Shown here in pieces: positions 43,814-56,017 of a stretch of DNA of 64,000 nt (position 1 is the stretch's first letter; each line of letters opens with the position of its first letter). Both the position numbers and the translations under genes were made by a program. The notes beneath the pieces are model-generated. The model made no database searches. It was not told the origin of the DNA and saw only the letters and a list, made by a program, of their open reading frames with translations. The DNA comes from Sphaerolaimus hirsutus (lineage: Eukaryota > Nematoda > Chromadorea > Monhysterida > Sphaerolaimidae): assembly GCA_964036195.1 (NCBI GenBank), contig OZ038451.1, positions 19,170,318-19,234,317 of the forward strand. Direction: 5' to 3'.

Positions 43814-46218
43814 TTAAACAATACCTCCCACTAAATCATAGCCCTCATTCAGCAAGTCCTGAACTCTGCTCAATGTGCCATTATTTGGCGCTGGTTTCAA
43901 ACCAAGCAAATGACACATCAGTGGATACAAATCAACATTCTCGAATGGAGTTTCTTTCACATAATTCCTAGCAAAGTTTGGCCCTGTCGCTATGAAATAT
44001 GGATGCATGTCTTGTTCAGAATTATTGTATCCGTGGTCACCCACTGAAAAGTGATAAGATTGGTTGCTTGATGAGCAGTTTCTCAATCACTTAAGATCGC
44101 TAGTGATAGAAACAGAACAACATTGCAATGCATATTTTTAAACATTTCAATTTTACAATGTTGATATTTGGTATTAATAAGCTGCACAATATTCAAGATA
44201 ACATTTGAACACAAATATTCAATATATTTTTTCAATTGTTCAGACTTTAATGTTGATAAAGACATAACCATGTTGATGCAGATGTATAAAAAGTGCTCAG
44301 TATGCAATACAATATTGGTACATAAATACAAAAGTTGGTACTCACAGTTGACTTCATTCCCATCTATTTCCATCAACCCATTACTTCTGTGTGCATCAAT
44401 GAAACTCCCCACAATCCTCCAGTGCATATCAGCAAACACTTGGATTGGTAGAATTCTATCTGAATTGTGATAGTGATATTCTGGAGGAATCTATAAAATT
44501 AGGATAATCATGATAAGAATTTTTTTCAATACAATGGCATAAATTAATAGATACCTGATCTTTTTTATACACTGTGATGTGCTCTGCTTTAGACAATGCT
44601 GCCACAACTTTGTCTGTATAGCCTGACAGAAGAGATAAAAAACTAAAAATATACAAATATGAGTAAATGTGTGTAAATATAAATATATAGTATTTATAAA
44701 AAATAAATAACTATGTGATAATTGTGTATGTTTTGTGGTTGTAACTGAGAAAAATTGGGGCGATGTTCTGTTATGAAACTGGCTCGATCTGTGTGGTGAC
44801 ATTTTAGCCAGACAGGTTGATCACAATCACTTATTTATGTGAATTTCAGTGCTTCACCCCCTGATTCATTGTGCAGTGTTAAGGCTTATGGTGACAAACG
44901 ACACCCCAACTTCCCCCTGTGATTTGTCTACACTTTGATATGATATGCTATAAATGAAATGTTCATTACCTGGTGCTGGTTGAATATTTGCATTTGGTGA
45001 GCCACCATATGAAGCGTTGATCCACTCCTTGTTCAGATATTTACTCAAATCAACACTATTCTGTTTTGGTGTTGATGTCATACCATGATCACTTGTCAGT
45101 ATAATATTGGTCCTATCAAGCAGTGAATGCTGCTCCAATTTGTCCAGTATAAGGTTTGTAAATGTGTCAAGTTTCACAAGCATTTCTCCAATCTCTTTTG
45201 AATCTGGCCCAAATTTGTGCCCATGTAGATCTGGCTGTTCAATGTATAAAACACCCAGATTTATTGGGTCATCAGGGTCTGTGAACCATGTGATTATTTG
45301 ATCAAGTCGTTTCTCCCAGGGCATCTTTTCATTCAAAGAAATGTAGTTTGATGACCGCTGGCCCTGAGAATTGTTCATTTTTTATATTTATAATTTCATG
45401 GGTTTCCAGTGACGAGTGGGAAATGAGATACTGGGTACACTGAAATTGTGGAAAAAAATTGATGAAGATTTTGTCTATACATGTTTGTGTTATGCACTTA
45501 TCAACACTTATAAGCACATTTACCTTTATGGCAACATCACAAGATGCCCACATAACACATCCAGATTTCCTAGCAGCAAACTGATTTGTCACCCAAATTG
45601 GTTCACCCAAGAAAAATCTTGGGTCAGTTTTAGACTTCTTTGACCAGTAGTCAAACCTTCCAAGCACTGGGTCCCAAAAATCATTCCCCACAATTCCATT
45701 TGACTCCTCATACAATCCAGTTGCCATCACATAGTGATTTGGTGCTGTTTTTGTTGCAAATGCATTTTTCATGCCATTCCTTGACCAAGCACCAGACTCC
45801 ATCAATGCTTGGTATGTTGGCAAATTTTTCAGGTGTTTCTGGAAAATGTAATTATAATTATAATTATTATAATTATTTACTTGTGATTTTTGTCATAAGG
45901 TCATTAACTTAATTGACAATAGAAAAGGGTATATTATGAAAAATGGATACACCAAATTACCTGGATGTAATCCCATCTGAATCCATCGTAAGAAACCAAT
46001 AGCAGATTATTCTTTGCTGATGGTGTGGAACTCCAAATCAAAAGCATTATTCCAATTATGAGCAGAATTGTTGCACCCACTATGCAAGCAATTGCAATAA
46101 TCATTCTAGTTGATGCTAGGAAGTTTGTTGGGTAATTATTTGATGGTTGTGATTCACAGACATTTTGATCACAATTTACTTGTACAGGTTTAGGATCCCT
46201 GAAGTGTATTCCAGTCAT
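43814..46218 (-). CDS. ENPP: Ectonucleotide pyrophosphatase/phosphodiesterase (ENPP4/5-like)
   Basis: Six exons on the minus strand: 46218-45961, 45838-45524, 45363-44970, 44622-44555, 44490-44346, 44043-43814, all in phase, 469 aa. The metal and catalytic motifs of the family are present: SYDGFRWDY, the threonine in KTAPNHYVMATGL, DLHGH, SDHGM and GDHGYNN. The C-terminal part (YFIATGP, NVDLYPLMCHLLGLKPAPNN) is closest to ENPP4/5 as I remember them. These enzymes cleave phosphodiester or pyrophosphate bonds of nucleotides or lipids outside the cell. Unlike vertebrate ENPP4/5, which have a signal peptide and a C-terminal anchor, this protein has one membrane segment at residues about 39-64 (IIAIACIVGATILLIIGIML) and none at the end, so I predict a type II protein. 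No somatomedin-B domain is seen. The ATG at 46218 is the first in frame. Confidence 0.9.
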
Positions 46219-47089
46219 TCTGCAATTATTCTGAAACGCAATAAAAGTACAAACGTTGCAAGAGCAGAACGCTGAAAATTAAAGTGAAATGAATATTTAG
46301 GACTGATTAGATACCGTATACCACGTAATGGCAAAAAAACAATGCTACATTTTTGTGTTTTTGTAAACATGTTAAACAAGAACAGCCAGTTTTTAACTGA
46401 ATTGAATTGTATATTTTTAATGAAACAGCAGTCTTTTTTCAAAACTGTTTCAACTGCCAAACATGCATCCATAAATAGGTATAAACATTTTAAGTTTTGC
46501 ATTTGATGTTGGCACTTTATTAGACAAAACGTGGGATTGTATTTACATTTAAAATATTTACTTCACTAGATATACATTGGAGTAATTAGAAAATTGAGTG
46601 GAATACCTTAATGTATTTTATCAGTAAAAACGTTATCATTTTTAGATAAACAGCTAATGGAACAACTTCAAATGTCAAAAACTTCACAAACAAGCATGTG
46701 AACATAAACTTGGATTTTAAAATGACATACATCTACACTTTCAGCTGAAACATGAATAGAAAATGTTGACATTACTCTCACATTTTATACTTTGCTAAAC
46801 AACAGGCATAACATCAGTGCAGAGAGAAATAATGATAATAGGTAGATGTCCTACAAATTATTTACCTATGCATTCCTGTACATAGGATTATTTGATTGGG
46901 CATGACTTTTTTTAAATGATTTTGCACAAGTTGTTTAGGTATGTCATTTATATCCACAACTCCCTGTTACATTGAGATTCTGGTGCCAATTCGGCAGTAG
47001 AGAAAGGGACCATTGAAGTCATAAGTAAGGCAGTTGACAAGGTACCTAATTCGATTGACAAGTAAATTTAGAAAATTTTTTGCTCTTGA
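46219..47089. other. 5' flank of ENPP, no other feature recognised
   Basis: AT-rich sequence upstream of ENPP on its strand; it should hold the promoter and any 5' non-coding exon. I could not identify a promoter motif with confidence. Confidence 0.4.
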
Positions 47090-47265
47090 CAAATACTCGG
47101 CGGACATCACACTTAGTATGAAAACCTACCATAACCCAATAGAACAATGAACCAAAAATTACATAGGTATAATACCTATACAGTTTTTTCATCAAAATAT
47201 TTCGTTTTTACCGTAGAATAGTTCATTATGAAATTTATAACAAAATTTGATTCATTAAATTATGG
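47090..47265. repeat. Diverged inverted repeat, right arm (flanks ENPP gene)
   Basis: Inverted partner of 42405-42550: TCACACTTAGTATGAAAACC and TTTTTTCATCAAAATATTTC match its complement, with several small gaps. Confidence 0.7.
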
Positions 47266-47569
47266 TAGGATTCTGTGCATTCTGTGCGGTCCGTCGAGTA
47301 TACAAAAATGCAACATGCAACCAGGAGTCGAAAAATATACGCAGTTAGCGGAAAATCGAGGTCATTTGTCATAATTTGACCTCCTTTCGCAAACAAACAT
47401 CTTCTTGCGAAACATTTTTAGCGGAACAGAAAAAAGTGTCCGAAAACGTCAGAGTATTTCGATTACCGCGGATAGTTTTTACAGACACAAAAATTGCAGC
47501 TTTATTGGATAAATAAAAGAGAAAAACGAAAGGTTGGCCGTTTTCTGGTCGAAATCACGGCGTTTTATA

Positions 47570-47984
47570 CTTATTGTCAGTACTTTTCTATTGCATACGG
47601 CGCGTGGCTTGGATCAACGGGTGGGCAACAGACGTCATTATGCGGCTTAAGCGGATTATCGTGGCATTTGTAGATAAATAATGAAACATAGGCAAAGAAA
47701 TGATCGAGTGCATTATTACATGCCCCAGAATTCGCCTTGATAAAACTTATCCCCAGTTTTTACCTGCATATGAGTGACAGCCAGTTGCAAATAAATTTCC
47801 GAAAGTCTACAATTCACCCGCCCACAGCTGAGAAGTTCATTTGTAACATCACGATAAATCACTCTATTGTATTATATTTTACTTTACATATGCATGCATT
47901 GCGCTATTTGTTCTGATGGCGTCTGTTGCACACTTATCGACCCAAGCCACGCGCCGTATGCAATAGAAAAGTACTGACAATAAG
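47570..47984. mobile_element. CTTATTGTCAG inverted-repeat MITE, TA duplication, upstream of LRRC59
   Basis: The ends CTTATTGTCAGTACTTTTC and CAATAAG are inverted repeats about 75 bases long, flanked by TA (47568-47569 and 47985-47986). The right end is 56 bases from the LRRC59 start codon, so the element sits in the promoter or 5' UTR. Confidence 0.82.
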
Positions 47985-48040
47985 TATAGTGAACCGAAAT
48001 CACAATCTGCGTGCAAATTTTCCCGATTTTCGGATAAAAA

Positions 48041-51000
48041 ATGGCTTCAGTTGGCAAAACGTTCAGTATCAAAGAGCTGAAATCACGATTGGACGAAAAT
48101 GAATTGGATCTTAGTTTGTCAGAATTGCGAGTCGTTCCTGTACAAGAATTGGTTTGTTTATTGAGTATTTACAACTTTATTTTGTATTTTGTATAGTGTA
48201 GTGTATTTTGTTATATAGTGTATTTTCGGTGCGAGTGTTTTTGTCCTAGATCAGGGGTCTCCTAGGGGGGGGGCTGTGAGGGCTACCCCCCCAAATCAGC
48301 CAGCTATCTATCTATCCCGGAGGCCGCTCAGCTATCTATCTATTCCGAGGCAAAATTTTTGGCTACTACCCCCAAAGACCCCCGCCAAATCGCTCAGCTA
48401 TCTATCTAGCTGAAGTAGTTTTTGAGAAATTTGGCCCCAATTTTCGCTCAAAATCACTAATTTTCGCACCATTTCATAGTTTTTCACCTTCAAAATCGTG
48501 CTTTCCGGCTATATACATGGTTATATACCTATTTTTAGCCATTTTAAACCCACTTTTGGCTACTTTTATCTGATTATCAGCGATTTTTTCCCTTTTCTGC
48601 CTTCTTAACCTTGAAAAAGCCTATATATTGTGCCCCCCCAGCCTCCCCCCCAGAAAATTTTTCAGCTGTCTATCCCTCCGGAGGAGCGATTTGCTATCTA
48701 TCCAGCCCCCGTGAGGGCCAAAATCTTGGAGACCCCTGTCCTAGATTCAGTTCAGAAATCATGCCGAAGACCGTCCTTGTGACTGTAATTTTGTAAAATT
48801 TTCGATTGTTCGCGGAAATGAACGTAATTAAATGTAAAATAGATTGTGAAATTTCATTGTGATTCTTCTGAACCTTCTTCGATTTTAAATACCATAGGCA
48901 ACACTCACTGGAATTTTATTGGCGGGAGTTATGAGTTGAACGCGGCAACGAAGTCATATCTTCCAAAAAAAATTTGGGTGGAAGAACCGGCCCACCAATA
49001 AAGTTTTAAGCAATAAGCAATCCTAGTGCTTTAAGGAATTCGCATAAAAATAGGCCTATCATTTTTTATTTACACAGGTTTTCGTTCAGAATATCTCTTA
49101 TTTGTGCATTTTAGTTCGACACTTCTAGAAGCACACATGTACTCATTCAGTAAAAGTTAATAAGTGTTAAAAACTATGGTTCTCCCTTCCCTGCAGTCGC
49201 ATCCTCAACTGAGCAAAGTGACCTCGCTGGATCTGTCCGACAACAAGCTGTCTACCTTGCCGGACGCATTCTGCTCGCTGACCAATTTGTGCAGGTTGAA
49301 TCTCAGCTCCAATCAGCTGAGAGAGCTGCCCGACGATTTTGGCAACTTGGTCAATGTTGTCCACTTGGATTTGTATAGGAACAAGTTGGAGGTTTGTACA
49401 GGGGTGAAAATGTGTAGGGGTTAGCATCGAAAAATTTCAAAAATACCAAAAAATATAAGATTTTTTCTATTTTTATTTTTGCCAGGATTTTCCAGAGATT
49501 GATTCATTTTACTTTTTGAGAGTTTTTCTGCTATTTAAAAAAAAATAATTTTTTCAAAATCAGAACATGTTATTTCTTTATTTTTTCCTCAGAGGTTGAA
49601 TAAAATCTAAGATATTCTAAGATTATATCTTTAAATAAAAATAAATCTACAATTAAGTTACCACTAATACTCTACTTGCCACTTCTCTTGTTACTTATCC
49701 GCGAAATTACCACCACGTTTTGTCGGCTAGAACCCCATACACAAGTTTACCCGGTGCACAAGTAGCAATAAGAAGACATTTAGCCAATAAACATCAATCT
49801 TCAGACTGTGTTCGCAAGTTGTTGATGCCGGGGTAGTCGCTCGAGAACAAGTTGTCCATGTACATGCGTATTTACATGAATGTTGAGAAATAAATGTGAA
49901 AGATGTCAAGAATAATATGGACTTTTTCATCGAGAATAGTAGCGATGCACACGCCTCACTCACCCCCGCTTGCAGAATCTACCAATAAAGTTGCTTGTTT
50001 TGTGTAGCTTCATTTTGGTGGGAAAAAAGGGGTTGAAATATCCGGTACCAATGTAGACCCGGTGCTGATGTACGGCCCCCGTACTTCAGCACTGGGTCTT
50101 GGGCACTGCAGGGGTTCGGTATGGGGGGTTGAATGTGGGCAGTTACCCCCAAACGCCCAAACAGCAATCTACATGGTCGGGCTGAAAAGTCCCCGGGCAG
50201 TGCTCGCCATTCGCGCTAGGGGTAAGCTACGGTCATAAAATTTTAACGTTGATATATCAGGTGTCTTGAGTTACCATCCAAAATTTCACCCCTCTAGCTC
50301 CACCCACTGTGGAACTGTGGGGGTTACAATTTCGGTCATTTTGTACTGATGTACAAATGGTGCTCTAGCTCAATGCTGCTCTAAGTAGTGATCATGAAAC
50401 TTTGGCTAGTGTAAGCGGGCCAGGCTCATTACGCACATAAACGCATCACGCACATGCGCCCGTTACGCACAGGATCAAAGTCCGCCACGCACAGACACCC
50501 GTTGCGCACACAACTGGGGCTGTGTGCGTAACGGGCCCTGTGCGTGGCGGGTTTCTGTGCCCAAAATCCAAAACTTCTGACGAAATAATAACTCCCCTGC
50601 GGTTGTATTCGAGGATACACGGTATTCATTATTGGAGACAATGAAATCATTTGTCACTACTTACTTCATGACAACTTTCAGTCATACCATAAATACCAAG
50701 AACATTTATTTGTTTGGTGCTATTTTTCATTGTGCGGCGTTTACACGGATTTCATGGCTACAACAAATCTTTTTTTTAAAGTTCCATAACTCCGGAATAA
50801 AGTACCATATTCATGAGTAAAAATGGTTGAGTATATATCATACTTAGGTGTATATGTGTGTGTAATTTCAGTTCAATTGGCTCAGTCATTAAATAGTTAT
50901 GGACCGTTGAATTTTTTTTATTCCGCCGGGCCTTCCGACAGCTTTCCGACAAATCTGAAAAAACTCAATTTTCACGCTGCGACAGTGTGACGATCACAGA

Positions 51001-54000
51001 TTGTCGTCACACGCAGAATCGGACAGGACAACAAAGTGGTTGATATTTGATAATGAGGCCGATTTGTCGTCACAGACGTAAAATTTGCAATTTTCATTAA
51101 AAAAATGTCTGTGACAACACACATTTTTTGTCGTCACACGAAATCCGTGTAAACACGGCCTTATGATGTAAATAAATGTCCCTTAACAGCTCGCATACAA
51201 ATTCGGTACGCACAGAAACTCGGTACGCACATGGCATCCTGTGCGTAACGGGCCTGTGTGCGTGCCGAGTTTCTGTGCGTACAGCTACAGGCTCAGTGTA
51301 AGCCACCAGTGTTGGTAATGTGCTGATAATATTCAACACTTTTATCAACATCATTGCTATTAAGGTAAAATTAGTATGCAGATCAGGGTGATGTGCAAGA
51401 AACGTGGAACTGTGATGGATGTTTTTGGTGATTATCTGAGATCATGTTGTAATGCAGTGATTTTAATGTTGTTTTGAAATGTGCAGTAAGTGAGTTATGT
51501 GTTTAAAATTTCCCTATGTTTCATTACTAATCTGTAGTGGGCACATTACCTGTGTTCAACAGCAGTGTGCATGCAAAATGCGTCTTGTATTAACCACTTT
51601 TTGAGAAGGAGAGGCAGAATAATGAATTTGGTAGTGGGAGTAGTGACAGTAATGACAATATGGACTAGACTTATGATATCATAGCTAATGTTCGTTGGTG
51701 CTGGCACATTGCCAACACTGGTGGCTTACACTAGCCAACGTTTCACGATCACAACTTAAAGCAGCATTGAGCTAGAGCACCATTTGTACATCAGTACAAA
51801 ATGACCGAAATTGTAACCCCCACAGTTCCGCAGTGGGTGGAGCTAGAGGGGTGTAATTTTGGGTGAACTCTCAAAACACCTGGTTTATTAACGTGTTAAA
51901 ATTTTGTTACCGTAGCTTACCCCTAGCACGAATGGCAAGCACTGCCCGGGGACTTTTCAGCCCGACCATGTACATATCTATCTAGCTGTTTTTCTCCCCG
52001 TTTTTCCTTCTAAAGCTTGAAAAACCGTATATATTGAACACCTGCGAACCCGCCGTCAAAAAACAAAACAAGTATTCACATGATTAGTGATGGAATGGCG
52101 TCATTTGAGGGCGTCAAAAGAACGCCGCACCATGGCGTCTATATTTACTACTTTTGCTACTTGTGCACCGGTACATGGCCGTTTGATCCAGATTGATTCT
52201 TATTGCTTTCATACTCTTTACAAAACGAATGGTGTCCCTTATGAAAACCTTCCCGCTCAGGATCTGCCCGCCTCAATGCACAGAATGCGATCCCTAAAAT
52301 GGCTCGATTTGAAAGACAACCCCTTGGATACTGAATTGGCCCGTGCAGCGGGTCAATGTTTGGATGAGAAGCAGTGCAAAATTGCCGCGCAAAATGTGCT
52401 CAAATATTTGGCAAGTGTCCAAGCTAGGATTGATAGGGCTAAGAACAAGAAGGCTGAACAGCAGAAAGGTTGGCTTTTTGTTTGTGTTTAGAGTCAAACG
52501 GGATCCTGAATCCTGACATATTTAGGGATTTTGCAGCCCCGATCACGAAACTTCAATCCCGATCCCGAAAACTAAAAGACCAATCCCGATCCCGAAAAGT
52601 CATTCCCGTTTGAACCCTAGTTGTGTTCAGATGATCTGACATTAAGTTGATATCACTTCAATATAAATCAAGCTAAGTGAAAAACAGCAGAAATAAAAAC
52701 AAAAATTTCCAGCCGAAGCTGCAAAAGAGCGCGCTTTGGAAGAGGAGAAACGTCGCGAAGTTCAGGCGAAAAAACGACGCGAAAAAGAGCAGCGCAAAAA
52801 TGAAAATAGACAAAAATTCCAGGACGCTGAACGAAAAAGTCAAGTGAAAAGTGACAAAATGAATGGGTCACCCGCGGGCAAGTCGGATAAAAGTAGGGCA
52901 GCTAATAAAACGGGTGGCAGTAGGGCGGAATCTGTGAAGAGTCCTAGTGTTATTTTGAAATGTGAGTTAACTTTTTAGTACGTTTGTTTCCTTCCGTCGG
53001 CGTATTATCGTGCCACCTGTCGGTAGTTATTTAGCGGGGTCCGAACGCTTCACCTATCTTTTCCGAAACAAGATTTTTCGCTACTTCACCCTGAACCGCC
53101 CCCCGCACCCCAAATCGGAAAGCTATGTGGACATTTTTGAGAAATTTCACGCATTTTGACGATTCTCGTCGCAACACCCAATCCCGTTTCTGACGACAAA
53201 AAATCTGCAAATTAATGGTGTCAAGTAAAAACGCGATCTAGAAAACCCAGTCTCATTTGAACCCATCAGGTATCTATCTCAAGTCCAAAAATGCACTCAT
53301 TCTGTCAAAATTACCCCCCCCCCCAACCCTCAGGCTGCAAGCTGCTCTTCCAGCTGTTGTATTTCGTGTTCATCATGGGGGTGTGCGCCATTTTGGTAAC
53401 CGCGGCGGCGTTCTACAGCAACTGCACCATGGGCCACAAGTGGATACCGAAAAGCGAGCCGCTCTGCAGGGACTTTTTCTCCTGGTTTGTTGGGTTTACG
53501 TCCCAAACGCACTAGTTGACATTGCGAATTCGTGCCAACTGAATGTCAACTAAAAATGAAATTTTTTAAGGCATCACACTATGCTGTATCACATAGGAGA
53601 GTTTTACTCACATAATAAACCAAATTTTTGTTGAATTTGATGTGTGTGGGCGTTTTCTGACTGTTTTTATTTCCCTTTTGAAAAGTGTTTCGGTTATTTT
53701 CATTTCGCCGTTGAAGAGTGTGACTAGCAAATTTCATTTCCCCATTGAAGAGGGGTTCTAATCATTTTCATAAGGGTTCTTATCCTTCTTATCTAAGGAG
53801 CAGCCATATTTACGCCCCCGTTAAAATGTCCCGTTTGTATTGATGGAACGGCGCAATATTGCCATTTGCGCGAAGGGCGGCTGTATATTGATAAGCGTAA
53901 GCTCATAATACAGGCAATTATGACACCGAGCACCTTATTGAGTATGCAAATACGTTTGAAGCGCGTACGTCCGTGAAAAACGTCTTCTGTGACTAGGGTT

Positions 54001-55594
54001 GGAAAAAAAACGTTTTTTTTAACTCGATGTTTAAAAAAAAAAAAAACGTTTTTTAAAAAAAAAAAACGTTTTTTTTTTAAAGCTCCCAGATATGACCTAG
54101 TGTCAACATATATAGGTATATCAGACACTGGCAATACTCTGTGATGTTAAATATGACCATATAATGGCTGTGGAGGCATGGGATAGCATTATAAGTGGTG
54201 ATTTGTGTCAAAAATATCCATTTTTCGTCGACATATCGTTCGTATATCGCCTTATAGTCAAATGTTCGTGACTTCAGGTAAAGTTTGGCACAGAATGGTG
54301 ATCAAACAAGGTTATAAAAGGAGGTTGTTACTTTGGGAGTGAAGTTACACACTGTGGAGGTACATGGAAGCACATTACCTCAATATTATATATTACAGCA
54401 ACATATGTCGGCTTATTCACCCATGGTAGCACATAGAAATGGATGTTTTGATACTAAAAATGCAACAAAACCAATGAAAACAACCACCAATGTCAATTTG
54501 TGTGTGAAATTGCGCGCATGCGCGCAAAAATTTTGCAAAATACCTAGTGCTTAGTACTTAAAATTTTGGCCGATGTTTTTTTAAAAAAAAAACATTTCGG
54601 ACGTCATGTTTAAAAAAAAAAAAAACGTTAAAAAAAAAACATCGGCCAACCCTATCTGTGACGTGTGAGGAATATTAGGAATATGACGCAATGAGGAAAT
54701 GAGGAATATGACGCAGATTCCAATCGCAAATTACGCAAGCACAAAATCAGCATATAAAACTGATATTCCTGTTCCCGTAACAAGTGTTCATCCCCTGTCC
54801 TTCATTCAATCAGCCAGAGGTCTTTTCATTATTCCACCCATTTCACCCACCCAAACATCGACTCCGCCCCCTTTCAGGGCATCCACGGGTGAAACTCCGC
54901 CCACAGTGCGACTGCACGCGCAAATGACGCTGAGCGCTTCAGCAGAAGCTATTCGCTCGTTGGCCGCCAATGCTACCAAACACGATTATGCAGCGGCGGC
55001 GGGAAATTTGTATGAGGCTGGAAGAAGGTTGACAGTGAAAACTTGGGATAGAAGTGTGGTGTTGGTGAGTTTTTTTGGGGTTGGATTATGGTGGATTTGA
55101 ATAAGTGGGATCAATTATGCGAGTGGATAAGTGACGGGAAGAGTGGTGAATACAGTTACCGTGGTAAATAAGTCAAGTGACATGTATACTGATAGCAAAA
55201 TGTGTAAATGAAAATCCACGTCAATTATTAATTTCATTGTCCCTTGACGCTCAAGACGTTTTCTCACTTGTCCACTTGCTCAACACGCGATGCTTCTATC
55301 TCCAAATTCAACTTGAAGCTGGCATGTTGCCAACATCCCCCACTTTTTCAGTATCACGAGCGCATATCCCCAGCAATGTCAAATGCAACTGTGATTGCCA
55401 GGGAGTACGCACTTGTAGCTGGACATTATTTGACCGTGGGCCTGGATTATGCCATCGGTTTCGCAGTAATAGGATTTCACTGGCTTATTGGTTTGTTTCG
55501 GATTTGGGACTGGTTTTGTGGAAAAACGCCAGAAAAATGGCGCCGTGGCGCCACAAATTATTCGGCGCCATTATATACTGTAAGGCGGCTGTAA
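48041..55594 (+). CDS. LRRC59: Leucine-rich repeat protein 59 (ribosome-associated ER protein)
   Basis: Exons 48041-48151, 49197-49391, 52261-52468, 52713-52961, 53334-53484, 54878-55064 and 55352-55594 join in phase, 447 aa. Exons 1-3 match human LRRC59 almost block by block: [39 protein letters not shown], then [12 protein letters not shown] and CLDEKQCK. Exon 4 is a K/R/E-rich coiled coil ([15 protein letters not shown]). Exon 5 has the single membrane segment ([19 protein letters not shown]). LRRC59 is an ER-anchored protein with cytosolic LRRs that binds ribosomes and helps nuclear import of FGF1. The human luminal tail is about 40 residues; here exons 5-7 add about 170, and exon 7 has a further hydrophobic stretch ([16 protein letters not shown]). 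A donor-like ACT-GTAAGG near the stop could splice on to sequence at 55827, so the 3' end is uncertain. Confidence 0.88.
48252..48738. mobile_element. CAGGGGTCTC-family hAT MITE
   Basis: Left CAGGGGTCTCCTAGGGGG, right TTGGAGACCCCTG, perfect 8-bp duplication TCCTAGAT (48244-48251 and 48739-48746). CAGCTATCTATCTATCC words, C runs and TCCGGAGGAGCGATTTGC inside. LRRC59 intron 1. Confidence 0.92.
50172..51970. mobile_element. Long-TIR mariner-like element, TA duplication
   Basis: The ends CATGGTCGGGCTGAAAAGTC are inverted repeats that continue for about 245 bases on each side. TA flanks both (50170-50171 and 51971-51972). Almost nothing but TIR remains once the hAT at 50417-51295 is removed. LRRC59 intron 2. 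Confidence 0.85.
50417..51295. mobile_element. ACGCACA-repeat element with 8-bp TSD
   Basis: Flanked by a perfect GTGTAAGC (50409-50416 and 51296-51303). The other TIR arm of the host (GGCTTACACTAGCC near 51721) confirms the empty site. Subterminal words are TTACGCACA, CGTTACGCACAGG and their inverses. Terminal repeats are weak (GGCCAGGCTCA and TGAGCCTGTAG). A further inverted pair (TTTACACGGATTTC, 50737 and 51137) suggests yet another insertion within. Confidence 0.75.
52489..52619. mobile_element. Short GGATCCCG-type hAT copy in LRRC59 intron 3
   Basis: TAGAGTCAAACGGGATCC at the left, CCGTTTGAACCCTA at the right, flanks TTTGTGTT and GTTGTGTT (7 of 8). At 131 bp it has only the arrays and no unique centre. 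It starts 20 bases after the exon 3 donor. Confidence 0.82.
53507..53655. mobile_element. GCACTAGTTGACATT inverted-repeat element
   Basis: AAACGCACTAGTTGACATTG at the left and GATGTGTGTGGGCGTTTTC at the right. It belongs to the GTCAAC family. LRRC59 intron 5. Confidence 0.5.
53994..54654. mobile_element. hAT MITE with AAAACGTTTT repeats
   Basis: Left TAGGGTTGGAAAAAAAACG, right CATCGGCCAACCCTA, perfect 8-bp duplication TCTGTGAC (53986-53993 and 54655-54662). Both ends have A- and T-runs around ACGT. The centre (54090-54560) is unique. LRRC59 intron 5. Confidence 0.93.
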
Positions 55595-56017
55595 TATTTA
55601 CTTATTGTAATACCTCTTAAAAAAATTTGAGCTATATTCTTGAAGGCTTTTTGGCTGTAACATTAGCTTTTTCTTGCAACGGGAAATAGCGAGGAATTAT
55701 CAAAAATGTCTCTATATATTCTCGGTAGCTTTTTAACTAAATGTTTAAAAAAATTGACATAGAAATAATAACGTCAAAGCGCTGTGAGTACATTTATTTT
55801 AAAACGACTTATGCATTTTTCCAGAAAGAACGTCGATATTGGCGCGATGGGCAATACGACATGCAAGTAATTTTTATGAAAATTCAGATAAATACTGGGA
55901 AAGATTGAAACACTATTGGGAAAATGTTAAGTAGATTTAGCTGCTTTCTTTGTTTGTTTTGTTTCTAGGTTGCAAGTGGGTTAAATTAAATATTGAAAAT
56001 CTCTTATAAGCTATGAC
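55595..56017. other. LRRC59 3' flank with a possible alternative last exon
   Basis: After TTTTTCCAG (55816-55824), one frame reads HASNFYENSDKYWERLKHYW before TAG, which looks like real coding sequence. It does not join in phase with the ACT-GTAAGG donor in LRRC59 exon 7, so I have not included it. Confidence 0.3.

Larger units (their letters stand above)
50106..52060. mobile_element. CAGGGG-family element split by a Tc1/mariner-like insertion
   Basis: The left part (50110-50170) has CAGGGGTTCGGTATGGGGGG and AACGCCCAAACAGCAATCTA; the right part continues TATCTATCTAGCTG after 51970. Borders of the host copy are approximate. Confidence 0.5.
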
